Assembly (NCBI GenBank): GCA_010909725.1
Contig: JAACMV010000017.1
Coordinates: 744,001-808,000, forward strand
DNA from: Picochlorum sp. 'celeri'
Taxonomy: Eukaryota > Chlorophyta > Trebouxiophyceae
Direction: 5' to 3'
Length of the DNA stretch: 64,000 bases
Shown: piece by piece, positions 31,796-42,570 of the stretch
How the letters are laid out: every line of letters starts with the position of its first letter
Position numbering within the stretch: position 1 is the first letter of the stretch
Made by a program: the position numbers and the translations under genes
Notes under the pieces: model-generated
Seen by the model: only the letters and a program-made list of their open reading frames with translations
Database searches by the model: none
Told to the model about the DNA's origin: nothing

Positions 31796-32341
31796 ATGGT
31801 ATCAGTTTTATCCAATCTCGTTGGCAGAACCACGCCTTTGTCAGAGGCACGTGGCCTCTCCACTCTCCAAACGCAGTTCCCACGGTGTCGAGTTTCTTCA
31901 GATCGACATGTACGAGGCATTGGACGAATTTCAATTATTTGTATGGCGAAGAACAAGGTATCAAAATCTCGAAGCAAATCTCAAGCAGCTCAAGTAATAG
32001 ACACCAAAGTGCCTTTTGGTCTTGACCTGACTAATCCGCTGATAAAAAAGACTGTGACGGTGTATATTCCAGCGTTGATCTGCGTATTAATTTTGATGTA
32101 CATCGATGCAGCATATAGTGGTGACTGGAGCAGAATTGGGATCATATCAAAGAGCCAGGAGGAGTTTCTTCGGCAATTTGCCATCATCTCTGTTGTGATC
32201 CATGGTGGTCTTGGAATTGGGGCAGCTTCTATTTCGAAACGTCGGGGTGAAAAGACGTACCTGTCTAGAGGATTGAAGACATTTATTGTTGGTATTGTTG
32301 GTTTTAGTGAGGTATTGTATATTACAGAGGATCAATTGTGA
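31796..32341 (+). CDS. chloroplast membrane protein, DUF7887-like
   Basis: The N-terminal ~50 residues are Ser/Arg-rich and acid-poor, a likely plastid transit peptide. Three hydrophobic helices follow (VYIPALICVLILMYI, FAIISVVIHGGLGIGAA, TFIVGIVGFSEVLYI). The loop YSGDWSRIGIISKSQEE is what I recall from an uncharacterised plant plastid family. The start is the first ATG; the in-frame GTG upstream is not used. Function is unknown. TGTAA lies 2 nt after the stop, and only 11 bp separate it from the end of the aspartic protease gene. Confidence 0.65.
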   Translation: MVSVLSNLVGRTTPLSEARGLSTLQTQFPRCRVSSDRHVRGIGRISIICMAKNKVSKSRSKSQAAQVIDTKVPFGLDLTNPLIKKTVTVYIPALICVLILMYIDAAYSGDWSRIGIISKSQEEFLRQFAIISVVIHGGLGIGAASISKRRGEKTYLSRGLKTFIVGIVGFSEVLYITEDQL

Positions 32342-32352
32342 TTGTAAAAGAT

Positions 32353-33900
32353 TCAAGACGCTTCGGCAAAGCCAACTCGCTCATTCCCATAGTCAAATAC
32401 TGTATGATATGCGCCGATGAAATTGTCTCCCAAGATCCATAGTGGACCTAGGGGCTTTGGAACATCGAGTCCTATGAAGCCACTGATACATTGCTTCTTC
32501 CCCATTCCCTCAAGTTGCAGAACATACTGCTCAGGAGTGAGCGTGAACGCTTTACCAGAGATTGTAAAGTCAACATTCGGCATATCACCAAGGCGTTTAC
32601 AATCTACCATGGCTGGTCCTCCTGGGCTGACTGCCTCGGCCTGATCGCAAGCAATATCCAAAATTTCTTCCAATTCTTCCTCTGTCTGGTTACCAGACAG
32701 AGCTGACTGGACAAACTCAACAACATATTGACATGTTTTGCACATGGTATCATCATCTTGCTTCGGCATGACTTTCTTATATCTCTTCTCTACCATACTC
32801 AACGATCTCCTGAAACTCGCTGGCATACTTTTCTTCTTTGCATCTCCACCACACATTCCTATTGCGGAACAAACAGCTGGTGCAGGCGTGTTGTCAATAA
32901 TATCCAAAATTTGTGGCAAGTATTCCCGGACTGCTTCTTTGCATTGTTCCACTACGACAGACGTTCCTCCTATCATCTTGTTCAGCTTTTCAACCTCGTC
33001 AGTTGGGCCAGCAAGCAAGCTTGTCCCAGTATCAGCAATGGCCTGGCAACTGCCTGAGCAAAACTCCTCAGAACCAGCAACTGATATCCCATCCATACCA
33101 AACTGCCAAAATCCCCTTCTCGTTACCTTGGCCCACGTATGCTCTCCCACAAAATGCTTTGGATCCACGCCGCCCAAGACCATCTCCCCTCCCTGCATAT
33201 CATCTTCATCCCGATTCAACCAGAAACTGAACACAGGCTCGTCAATCAGCCCTTGCTCCAGCATGTTCTGGAACGGTGGTTGCACTTTGCCAACAGATAT
33301 CTCAGGAAATCCCATTCCCATGATACCATCAAAGGATGCAGCAATAAAAGACAAACTTGGTTCATTCACTGCCTCTGCAAACACTTGCTTCTCCACATCC
33401 AAATCACCAATGTGGAGGGTATCCTGAGAGAAGAAGCCATCCAAAGATCCGCTCCCGTATTCAATAGAAAACTCGCGCCCATCTTCCTGGTACGTACTTG
33501 ACTTTTCGGCGTAGTACTTGTTGTGGGTGTAGCAGGCAATGCTCCACCATGAACACTTGGAGGATGGAACCCAAAGGTTTGAACTACCAGTATCGAATAC
33601 AACGCCGAACGTCTGTCCTGGAGTGCCCAAAGATATTTCACCATAGTACTGTGCGTCCATATAATTAGTTAAATCCACTGGATCGCCCTCTTCGTCACCA
33701 ATATGCTCCACACCTACGCTGAGGGGTGCCCCACGCGTCAGGAAAGATTCGTCTTCTTCGCCATTCGAAACCCGTTGGGCTTTCCTCAAATTCACTCGCA
33801 GTATTCTTTCACATGAACCCAACTGTGCAATGGCCACGAGAGCGAACAACACAGAATAGAAAGTCAAACAGCAGACTCTCGTCGTCCCATACTGCCCCAT
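32353..33900 (-). CDS. phytepsin-type aspartic protease with plant-specific insert
   Basis: A vacuolar or secreted pepsin-like protease. A signal peptide (FYSVLFALVAIAQLGSC) and a short prosegment lead to active-site motifs FDTGSSNLWVPSSKC and IADTGTSLLAGP, with flap Tyr in EYGSGSLDG. A saposin-like plant-specific insert spans about residues 320-430, with its half-swapped order (QCKEAVREYLPQIL first, CKTCQYVVEFVQ later) and six Cys. This insert acts in membrane contact and vacuolar sorting in plants. The C-terminal lobe ends normally (GFAEAS). It is intronless, 515 aa. Confidence 0.95.
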   Translation of the reverse strand: MGQYGTTRVCCLTFYSVLFALVAIAQLGSCERILRVNLRKAQRVSNGEEDESFLTRGAPLSVGVEHIGDEEGDPVDLTNYMDAQYYGEISLGTPGQTFGVVFDTGSSNLWVPSSKCSWWSIACYTHNKYYAEKSSTYQEDGREFSIEYGSGSLDGFFSQDTLHIGDLDVEKQVFAEAVNEPSLSFIAASFDGIMGMGFPEISVGKVQPPFQNMLEQGLIDEPVFSFWLNRDEDDMQGGEMVLGGVDPKHFVGEHTWAKVTRRGFWQFGMDGISVAGSEEFCSGSCQAIADTGTSLLAGPTDEVEKLNKMIGGTSVVVEQCKEAVREYLPQILDIIDNTPAPAVCSAIGMCGGDAKKKSMPASFRRSLSMVEKRYKKVMPKQDDDTMCKTCQYVVEFVQSALSGNQTEEELEEILDIACDQAEAVSPGGPAMVDCKRLGDMPNVDFTISGKAFTLTPEQYVLQLEGMGKKQCISGFIGLDVPKPLGPLWILGDNFIGAYHTVFDYGNERVGFAEAS

Positions 33901-34171
33901 GGTTCAGGGTTTTCGGACTCAGACGCAGGTATTGCTATAAATATGGGTATAGATATATCACAGAATGTGGCTGGGATGCGCGTTTAATGCATCCAATGTG
34001 ACGAGTCAGCATGTTGGGGTCACACCGATACATTGGAGCGGTCAACAGGTATTCTGGACCGTACAGACTATTTGTTTTCTTTCCCCGTGCAACCACCATT
34101 CGAATGCCTCCGATATCCAGAAAGAACGCTATTCGATATAGAACTGACCAGTATTGACAAACACGTGAAAT

Positions 34172-34936
34172 ATGAAGGTTCTTCGCCCATCTAGGACGGG
34201 GCGTGGGGGAGTTGTAGTGTTTTCCTCCTCTGCTGGGAAAAAAGCACAAGGCAACACAACGATTTCAAACACTGCTCCACGATCGAGTCCGATCCTGTCT
34301 CGAAGACACGGTTTATTATATTGTGTCTCTTCGGGCTTGGTATTGGATTTGTTTGGAAGGCAGACTGCCTTTGCAGTGGAAGAGCAAGAGGATGGGACCA
34401 AGCTTGACAGATATTCGGATGATCTGGACGGATTCTCGATTCTGGTTCCGGCTGGATGGGCCCTAGGAACCGGAGATCTTGGGCAGAAGAAGATGGATAG
34501 ATTCAGTAATGCGGCAGGGATGCAACGAGTGGTTGGGTTTTATCCAGCTTTGAATCCGGACCAGGCCAGCATTGCTATTACCGTCAAGACACCAGGGGCT
34601 GATTACACAGGGCTTGGCTCGTTTGGATCCGCGATTGACTTTGGTGAGAAGCTTGTAGTTTCTATGGATAGAAGTTATATGGCAAAGGGTAACCCGAATA
34701 TGCCAGTAGTGACTGCCAAGTTGATCTCTGCAAAGGAGAGTTCAGGGAAGTATGTCATCGAATATGAAACGGCCAAGCCAGGGGACGCCACTCGTCGCGT
34801 GTGGACATCTGTTTGTTTCGGGGATAATCCCAAGGGTTTGAGACGATTTTACACAGTCACCGGCTCGTGCACTGTTGAACAGGCAAACCAGCTGGGTCCA
34901 ATGCTGCTCAAAGCTGTAGATAGTTTTACACCGTAA
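34172..34936 (+). CDS. PsbP-domain thylakoid lumen protein (PsbP-like/PPD)
   Basis: A lumenal protein of the PsbP superfamily, involved in photosystem assembly or stability. A transit peptide (~50 residues) is followed by a second signal with twin arginine (SRRHGLL), a hydrophobic stretch and AFA, so Tat import into the lumen is likely. The PsbP domain begins at DLDGFSILVPAGW (residue ~85) and ends LLKAVDSFTP. It is not PsbP itself: the length and the sequence around the domain start fit the PPD/PPL branches. TGTAA occurs 7 nt after the stop. Confidence 0.85.
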   Translation: MKVLRPSRTGRGGVVVFSSSAGKKAQGNTTISNTAPRSSPILSRRHGLLYCVSSGLVLDLFGRQTAFAVEEQEDGTKLDRYSDDLDGFSILVPAGWALGTGDLGQKKMDRFSNAAGMQRVVGFYPALNPDQASIAITVKTPGADYTGLGSFGSAIDFGEKLVVSMDRSYMAKGNPNMPVVTAKLISAKESSGKYVIEYETAKPGDATRRVWTSVCFGDNPKGLRRFYTVTGSCTVEQANQLGPMLLKAVDSFTP

Positions 34937-35328
34937 ATATACTGTAAGATTCATTTGCGAACACATCCCTTTTTACAGTAGTAGCTCTACAAATAATAGC
35001 ATAAAATTCATGATTCACAAAATTGCCTGAGTAATGCTGCTGCTATCGTCCACAGATGCCCGCATTTCAATACACATCATCAACATCCAGTTAATTGCTA
35101 ACAAAGATGACTTGTGCTTGGCCCGCAGATGCATCAATATCAAGCAATCAGAAATGATCTCAGCTGATTTTGTGGAACATGAAACGCACAAATCTGTATA
35201 ACGACAGCATTACTCAGGGATGGTGACTGAAGGGCAGCACCAGATTCCTGCCCATTCTCCTCCTGCAACATACAATATCACAGCCCGGAGGCATACGATA
35301 TTGCTGTCAGAAGGACTCCAGTGCCAAT
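34937..35328. other. convergent 3' interval between PsbP-like and rbcS
   Basis: About 390 bp holding both 3' ends. No reading frame or clear structure was seen apart from the TGTAA after the PsbP-like gene. Confidence 0.6.
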
Positions 35329-36131
35329 TTAGGCAATGGAGCGGCTGCTTGGCTGCTGGTACTCAGTGCAGTTTGGTGGGCGGTGCACCAAGAATCCGCA
35401 CATCTGCACCTGACGGACAGCGTCGAAGGCGACCAAACGAATGTAAGCATTTGGGAAAGCCTTGGTGCACTGCTTCATCTCACCGAGGACCTGGGATCCA
35501 TCGGTGCATCCGAACATTGGAAGCTTCCACATTGTCCAGTAGCGGTTGTCCTGGTATCCAGAGGTAACTGCTCCCATTCTCTCGGTGTTCTGGGATCCAG
35601 TGTAGGCGGTCTCTGGGTCAGAGAACTCAAGGCATGGAGTCCATCCGTTTCCGACCATGTAGTCCACCTGCTTGGAGATCTCGTCATCAGAGAGAGCTGG
35701 AAGGAAAGAGAAAGTCTCGAAGAACTGCATCAGAAATACACCAACAGGTCAGCTGGTACCCATTCCTACCACCGAGTCTCAAAGCCCACGATGCAGCACA
35801 ATGTTCTATTCTAATCGATGTAAGTAATCATTTCTCAAATGTTTAGATCCTTTCAGAGCTAAATCGAACGCGCATTGTGCCTCGCCCTGACCTGTAGTAG
35901 GAAAATTTTCCTACTACAGCAGCAACACATCAAATGCCCTCTAAACCCAGCAGTAATGATATTCTTGCGTACCTTGTTGTCAGTTGGCTGCCAGACGAGG
36001 AAAGCATTGGTCTTCTTGGCGTTCACGTTGGAGACCATGGCTGGCTTGGCAGTCTTGGCCTGGGTGAGGGCAGTCTGCTGGCGAGCAGCAACTGGAGCCT
36101 TGATCATAGATGCAGAGATTGTAGCAGCCAT
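35329..36131 (-). CDS. rbcS: ribulose-bisphosphate carboxylase small subunit, nuclear-encoded
   Basis: The small subunit of plastid Rubisco. Exon 1 encodes a transit peptide ([19 protein letters not shown]...) and the mature start [10 protein letters not shown]; exon 2 continues [16 protein letters not shown]. The intron, 35725-35972 (gtacgc...atgcag, 248 nt), is the longest recognised in the window. The mature domain has the invariant [15 protein letters not shown] and a 29-residue betaA-betaB segment of chlorophyte length. The C-terminal extension ([10 protein letters not shown]) also resembles chlorophyte forms. The protein is 184 aa. Only one copy is seen here. Confidence 0.95.
35892..35919. 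repeat. 28-nt perfect palindrome in the rbcS intron
   Basis: One arm is CTGTAGTAGGAAAA and the other is its exact reverse complement, with no spacer. In RNA it could form a 12-bp or longer hairpin between donor and acceptor. In DNA it is a symmetric site. Confidence 0.9.
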
Positions 36132-36802
36132 TGTAGATTGATTGATTGTTCTTTGACAAACGAACTTGGAATCAAATGCAATAAAATTGTATTAGTGATT
36201 TGGACTGCTTCTACATCTGAGGATTTGAGGAATTTATACAATTTCCTCGTTGGGATTCACCAGGGTCAAAGTAAATAGCCCTCTATCCCGTGGAGTGCCC
36301 ATCACTCACCACCCTTGACCGACGAATCTACTCAATAAGCCGTTCCGGTGCAGCCTTGGCGCGTGACGTGGAGTCCAACCGACTACTACCACGCCCGCCG
36401 CTTCCTCATACGTCTACAACAGCCTACTATGCGCCGATGAGTCGGTGTATAATTTTGTGTATGGATCACAAGTAATCGCGGCAGCAGTCTACCATTTCTG
36501 TGCGCGTCAATCGACGCAGAAGACCGAACCCAACAGTGTTATGCTGGCAGTGTTGTAGAAACCAGCTCAGCGTGAAGAGAAACACCATCCGCAGTAGATG
36601 TGACCATTTCAGAACCAGTAGAGTGCTACTTGCAGGTATCAGGAACGAAATGACGGGCCTGACCTGTTAATTAACCGACATGCAGACAGTTTTGCCATGC
36701 TGAGGGCAGGCGAGACAAGGCCCATGTTCTCATGGACCATCTGCTATTGCAGTAGGCAAGCCGCTTTACAGAAGCAGTATATCCATACAATATGACAAAT
36801 TA
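36132..36802. promoter_or_regulatory. rbcS promoter region and 3' flank of L-arabinokinase
   Basis: About 670 bp without a gene. It contains TGACGTGG (36364-36371), a bZIP-type core some 230 bp upstream of the rbcS start. Much of the plus-strand open frame near 36290-36475 is chance. Confidence 0.5.
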
Positions 36803-39543
36803 CTATTGCAAGGTTACAATGGCGGTTCCGAAAGTGCGACTTCCGCCAGAACTGCCTCGAAACAAGTATGTTTGAATGCCTGTTTCCTGTTGGTATTCCT
36901 GTCGGATCCTTTGTATGGATGCCTCTGCTCTGCTATCGTTGGCCGTCAGAATGCAGACAGTTCCACCACAGCCACCTCCACTTATTTTGGCACCGAAAAT
37001 GCCTTGAGATGGGCCAATATTACGAGCAAGGTTAACGAGAAGATCAGTCTCACTGCTGCCAAGCCCACAATTTGAGTACGACTGGTGGCTCTCGTACATG
37101 AGTTCTCCCATGAGCTCGCACTGCAGCCTATTACTTGACTTCTGAGGATCTCTGATAAATTCAGTGAATCGCTTGACACGAGAATTCTCGTAGATTGGAT
37201 GGCAAGTAGCGTGCTTTACCTCGTAGACAACATCTAGGTTAATCTTGGTTGCTGGGTCATCATGGGAATGGTATCGAGATAAGAAGTCTGTCCCTAAAAT
37301 AGTGTCAGGAATCAGATGCATATATTTTTCTTCGAATTCTGTAGGGGTCAGATCAGTGAGAGCCTGAATGGGTGGCCCTGATCCATCAGTCTGTACAATC
37401 TTCTTCCCCATGAATGCCCCAATGCGCACAGATGTGTATCGTGACGATCCTGTACAATGTCGCACTCCGGAGTAGACACCCCAGATACGCAAATTGTCAG
37501 GTATTTTGATTTGGCCAAAAATCTGAACGGGATCAGAACAGCGGAGACTCAGAAGGGAATTGGCCATCCCAAGATACGATGCTGCCATATCCATTAAACC
37601 ACAGCTCACTCCGACGATGACATTTTCTATCCGCTGGGCTAAAAGCGGCACCTCATGCTTTTCAAAGCAGATACCCAGAGCTGCAGCAATGGAAACAAGT
37701 GAGGCTACTTCGAGCGCTGCAGAACTAGACACACCAGCACCCTCAGGTACAGTACTCTTGACAAGAATAGCTATGCTTCCAACATTTTTCGGAAGAAATG
37801 CCCTTTTCTTCTCTGCTAGAACAACGAATGCTCCAACTATGTATGCAATCCATGATTCGGGGGGATTTCTTTTCAGACGCCGCCTCAGATTTGCAAAATC
37901 GTAACTTGTCGGTAGAAACAGCATGCCTTGGTCATTCCATGACACAATGTCAGACAAGGGAATGGATGCGAAACTTGAGGATCGTGCTGCTGTATCTGGA
38001 GAGGGGGATATAATTCGTATCAGGATATTGTCATCACGTGGCACATCGCCTGTGGTCTGAAACTGAGTGGCCACAAAAGTTGCCTCTGATGTAGGCACCT
38101 CCAGTGCCCACGACCAGGAGTAATCCGCAATGCCTCCAAACACGTCGAGACGCCCGGGGGCTCTATTTATGTAAATGTTATCCTTATAATTAAATAATCC
38201 AGACGCATCATCACCGCCACATTCCTGTCTGTTCAACTGGGCGACCAAGCCGAAACAGAGGTGTCTGATATCATCACTAGGTACCGTACCACACACCTTT
38301 CTGTACACCCGCGACACTTGAGCGATCAACTCCGCCGCGACACGAGCGCCATGTGCTGAGATTTGAATAGGATTCAAAGTCGCAACAACATCGCCCACAA
38401 ACCTCCAATCTCCAGATACAAATGATTCCTTTGAGATTTCAAAACCAGACTGGTGACTATCCAGCAACCGAATCAAATGCTCTTCTTCTGCAAAATTCTC
38501 CCTTTTTACATATACCAGAGGTGTTTTCGACGACAAACACTCTCCCACAGTCCCGAAACCAACCTTTCCCAGAACTACATCAGAACACTCGATGATATCA
38601 GGCATGTATGCATCAGCATCAGGTATAACTCTAACATGCTCTGGCACTTGAGTAGAACCATCCTCAGACATATCTCTCCATATAGAAGGCGTCATGATGC
38701 AGATCCAACCATCAGGCAATATAATATCATGAGCGGAAAAATTCCCCACCCCACATAGCCTGTGACCGCCAAGCATCACCAAGCAAACCCTGTGTGCATC
38801 ATCCAACCCCAGTCGTTCTCGAACCTCTCTACAGCTTTTTCTGCTTCTTCTAGCAATCATCGGAATATCAATGGCCACCTCCTCCAATTGAGGAAGACAA
38901 GGGCACGCCCCCGGAAGCCTCAGATACACACTGGCTCTGGAATACAACTCCTGCTCCAAATGCATGAGCATCTCGCTATACCGCTCCCGCACACCCTCGC
39001 CAAAAGATGAATAAATATAATCCCAAGTAAAATTAGATAAACAACAAGAAGGAATGCCAGCCATCTCAGCAGCGCGCAGTGCAAACGGCACGACATCAGA
39101 CACCACCACATGTGTCTGATTATCAATCAACCAAGCTCTTTCTCTCTCGCAAATGTCGTCCGCGTTCTCATAAAAGTGCTGATACGCACGCATAGTCTCC
39201 TCAACATCAACAGAAAAAACGTCCCTCTGTCGCGCTCCAGCATCCGCAACCACGTCCCTAATACGCAGCACGTTTGGTGCAACCCCATCCTGTTGGCCCC
39301 TTCCTCCAACAGCCATTGTCATGGTCTCTGTACAACACACACCCAATATCTGGCAATTCCCCAGCTTTGTGACAATAGTCACTGCATTGAACATCAAGAA
39401 AAAGGTACTGATACGACTCATCAGCACATTGACACAAGGATAGACGTACCAGAGTGTCCCAGAGCTATCAGCCCTTCTCCCACTTCCAGGCATCGAGTGA
39501 GATGACCCAACCCATGGGAACTACAATATATAGCTACATTCAT
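36803..39543 (-). CDS. ARA1: L-arabinokinase (glycosyltransferase-like domain + GHMP kinase)
   Basis: It phosphorylates L-arabinose to L-arabinose-1-phosphate for salvage into cell-wall UDP-arabinose. The true start is in a short first exon spliced over 39382-39449 (gtacgt...atgcag), giving SHGLGHLTRCLEVGEGLIAL, the counterpart of the plant GHGFGHATR N-terminus. The ATG at 39493 is out of frame with this and wrong. The N-terminal half resembles glycosyltransferases. The kinase half starts at INRAPGRLDVFGGIADYSWS and has the GHMP loop PEGAGVSSSAALEVAS and KISGGGCGGT. At 890 aa it is somewhat shorter than the plant enzyme. Confidence 0.88.
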
Positions 39544-39916
39544 GTTTCATTATATTTCTACTAGTAGAGAGTCAGAGGTGTCTAATCCAAATTGGGTGCT
39601 CTGGGTGATAGTCACGGCAATAGCTGTAACCATCTAGAAGACCCGATGAATGCAGTTTATTTACATCGCTACAGTCATATCTGAATGCGCTGTCGTCCTT
39701 CAACGAATATTAAATAAAATTTAAATAGAACCAAGTGATTCGCTATGACAAGGATGACGTATGTGGAATATTGACTGATCGAGTTTGAAATTACACTCTT
39801 CTTGTTGCCCGAGTTGACTGGCGTCGAATGCCTTGAATACAGTTGATCTGTACACGACTTCCTATTTTATTATTGTTATTCATCTATTGATCGATTGAAG
39901 TTGCGTCGTCGGAAGG
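39544..39916. promoter_or_regulatory. divergent promoter of L-arabinokinase and TXNDC9
   Basis: About 370 bp between two starts. It contains GATGACGTATG, a half-match to the bZIP element seen elsewhere. No gene was recognised. Confidence 0.4.
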
Positions 39917-40573
39917 ATGGCGGGAGGAGGAGACGCTGTACAGCAAGCGTTGGAGCACAGCCTTCTCCAGGCGGCACAGACTATGGAGAATGAGCTGGAT
40001 ACGCAGTTGCACAAGTTGGAAAACCTGGGAGAGGATGATTTGGCGTCTATACGCCGTAGGCGCTTGGAAGAGATGAAGAGGAATGAATCTAGAAAGGAGG
40101 AATGGATTGCTCGTGGGCATGGAGAGTTCCAAGAGGTGCAAGAGCGGGATTTCTTCAAAGAAATGAAGGGTGAGGAACGATTAGTGTGTCTCTTCTATAG
40201 AGAATCACCTCCATGTCATGTGATGGAGAAGCACCTGAGGACCTTGTGCGCATCGCATCTGGAGACGAGGTTTCTCAAGATTGAAGCAGAGAAGGCTCCA
40301 TTCCTGGCAGAAAGACTTCGGATTTGGATGCTTCCTACCCTCGCTATTGTGAAGAATGAGAAAACAACGGATTATATCGTTGGTTTGGATGAATTAGGTG
40401 GGGTCGAAGACTTTGATACCAACGTGCTAGAGGCCAGGCTGATCCAGGCAGGCGTCCTATTTGAACGCCCGTGTCATAAACCATTAAAGCCTGCTGTGCA
40501 TCAGCAGGGACTCATTCGAAAGGGTGGTTCGATACCCATTGGAGATTCTGATGAGGATAGTGACTTCGACTGA
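39917..40573 (+). CDS. TXNDC9: thioredoxin-domain protein 9 / phosducin-like protein 3 (TXNDC9/PLP3)
   Basis: A phosducin-like co-chaperone of the CCT chaperonin, needed for tubulin and actin folding. An N-terminal helical region (residues 1-70) leads to RGHGEFQEVQERDFFKEMKGEERLV, the family entry to the thioredoxin fold. The fold lacks the CxxC redox site: PPCHVMEKH has a single Cys, as in this family. ARFLKIEAEKAPFL-like and LPTLAIVKN strands follow. The tail is acidic. At 218 aa it is full length and intronless. Two hairpins follow the stop directly. Confidence 0.9.
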   Translation: MAGGGDAVQQALEHSLLQAAQTMENELDTQLHKLENLGEDDLASIRRRRLEEMKRNESRKEEWIARGHGEFQEVQERDFFKEMKGEERLVCLFYRESPPCHVMEKHLRTLCASHLETRFLKIEAEKAPFLAERLRIWMLPTLAIVKNEKTTDYIVGLDELGGVEDFDTNVLEARLIQAGVLFERPCHKPLKPAVHQQGLIRKGGSIPIGDSDEDSDFD

Positions 40574-40617
40574 GATGTGCTTGCACATCTTTCAACACCT
40601 TTTCATTGGTGTTGAAA
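40574..40617 (+). other. two tandem stem-loops in the 3' UTR of TXNDC9
   Basis: Hairpin 1 is GATGTG-CTTG-CACATC (40574-40589). Hairpin 2 has a 10-bp stem, TTTCAACACC with GGTGTTGAAA, and an 8-nt loop (40590-40617). They start at the first base after the stop codon. This gene also lacks a nearby TGTAA. Confidence 0.6.
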
Positions 40618-41282
40618 AGAAAAAGGATTCATTGCCAGCCCATGGCTGATACTCAGCACCCACCGCTCTATACTCTCTTCTTCTACCATCCATTGCATTC
40701 TTAAGGCCTAATTATTAATATTTATTTGCATGAAGCTCTAAAAAATGGAAACTTTGCATGAAATAGCATCACTGGGTACCGGACGGAACGTTTACTCGCT
40801 GGGATCTCAATGTTGTCACGATCCACATGAACATGTACATGTTTTATTGCACATGAAAGTCTCAAAAAAGACTTGAAGTCCTTGTGCGAAAAAAAGAATG
40901 ATGAAATGACGGCAGCTACTATTTTGGCCGGAATGAGGAGGAGAAGAATGTCATAAGGAATCATAAGGAAGGAAAGCGTTACAATTTGCCACGTGTTGTA
41001 GCAGACAACAAAGCATCAAGTAGCTATCCGTTTATCTTTTTTGCACCACCTTCCTGTTCTATACGTTTCTGCATGTATCTGGCACTACAAGTCGATTTTT
41101 GACCAAGATACTACGTTGCTGCCAGAGATTGATGACGTGGCATGTCGTCCGATTTCCGGAATCCTCGGCGGAGGAGGGTCTCTCTCGTCAATGAGAAGAG
41201 AGGCATAGTACAGTTGCCATCATTTTGAAAATAAATAAATATATTTCTACGCAAGTAAAGAATTCAGTATCTATTTGTAAGA
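40618..41282. promoter_or_regulatory. promoter region of the universal stress protein gene
   Basis: About 665 bp without a gene. It holds CCACGTG near 40988 and the 15-mer GATGACGTGGCATGT, suggesting bZIP control. Confidence 0.45.
41131..41145 (+). promoter_or_regulatory. bZIP/UPRE-like element GATGACGTGGCATGT (second copy)
   Basis: Exact copy of the element at 9248-9262, here about 140 bp before the start codon of the USP gene. Confidence 0.45.
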
Positions 41283-42367
41283 ATGAGAGTCATTGCCATT
41301 GCGGTGGACGACAGCGAAAGTTCGAAAGTTGCCTGTTCGTGGGCGAAAGGGTCTCTGCTTCGACCAGAGGATAGGGTTCACCTGTTATCTGTAAAGTATA
41401 TTGTGCCTGGTGATGTTGCTCCGATTCCACCGCTGACGACAAGTGGCCCTGTTGGCCTTGTTGCTGAAACGTATGCTCACAGAAAACAGGAGGAAGCAGC
41501 ACGCGTGGACAATTTGTTACAGAGGACAGCGGAGAACATATTCAATGATTTTCACCCATCATTGCATGCGCTCGAAGCAATTGGAGGGGCATCTGGAGTG
41601 GCAGAGAGCATTGTGAATTGGTGTACAAAGAACAAGGCAGATTGCTTGATACTTGGAAGTCGTCACATGGGGGCTGCGAAGAGTGCTCTGATGAGCTTGA
41701 TTGGATTTGGTTCGGTGGGTCAATATTCTGCTCATCATCTTCATATTCCTGTGTGTATTGTGCACCAGCCTGATGACAAGGTTCACGCTTTGGAGAAGAT
41801 TCTTGTGTGTGTGGATGATTCAACAAGCAGCAGGGCAGCAGTTGAATGGGCGTGTACACATGCCTTCCAAAAAGGAAATGCGCTTCATATTGCATCAGTG
41901 TCATTACCAGCGCCATATGATGTACGTGTCTAACGTGTCTGCAACAGGATGCAATGATGATAATCTGTCTTGTCTTGCAGATTGCTGAAGAGGACTGTTC
42001 AGCTGCACATGTGTTGTCACAGAAAGAAATAGAGCAAGAAGATCAGAAACTGCATCGTATAGCAGAAGATAATGTGAAAGAATCTTCCAGAAAGGCTGTT
42101 GAGATGGGCATTTCGGAAGAGAGCATTGTGTGCGAGGTTCTCGAATCAGAAGGAGGAGCGAGTGATGTATCACTTGCTATTCAAAAATATGTGAAAGCGA
42201 ACGATATTGATGCAGTTGTATTGGGCTCACGGTGTATGGGAGACTTCAAAAGGGGCGTGTTGGGTGTTCTTGGACTTGGTAGTGTCTCTGACTGGTGTGC
42301 AAAACACTTGCATATTCCAGTGGTGATTGTTCCCCCTCCTGAGAAGGACACTCGTGATGCAGAGTAA
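41283..42367 (+). CDS. tandem universal stress protein (two UspA domains)
   Basis: Two USP domains in one chain, 341 aa after removal of the 59-nt intron 41922-41980 (gtacgt...ttgcag). Each domain starts with a VDDS motif (IAVDDSESS; VCVDDSTSS). Each ends with the ATP-binding Gly pattern: GSRHMGAAKSALMSLIGFGS and GSRCMGDFKRGVLGVLGLGS. Both therefore look nucleotide-binding. The second intron-split domain shows that the intron lies between duplicated units' strands, so it arose after the fusion or was lost from the first copy. Likely cytosolic. The promoter carries a bZIP-like element. Confidence 0.88.
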
Positions 42368-42570
42368 CCCTACATAGCGTTGAATGTATAGAACATGTTG
42401 TAACAATATATAGCTCCGGATGATCACATCCTTGTCATGTGTAATTTTGACATGTGATGGCTCTTACAATTGTAAGAGGAACTCTGGCATCATCTGGATA
42501 AGACTTGGTCGTTTCGGTGCCTGCGATTGACAATTTTCAATCATTATTTCTATTGTATTGATCAAATACA

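Noticed and set aside
39382..39493. ATG at 39493 as the start of L-arabinokinase
   Set aside because: The first codons would read through a GT-AG intron in the wrong frame. The exon beginning at 39543 restores the conserved HGxGHxTR start.
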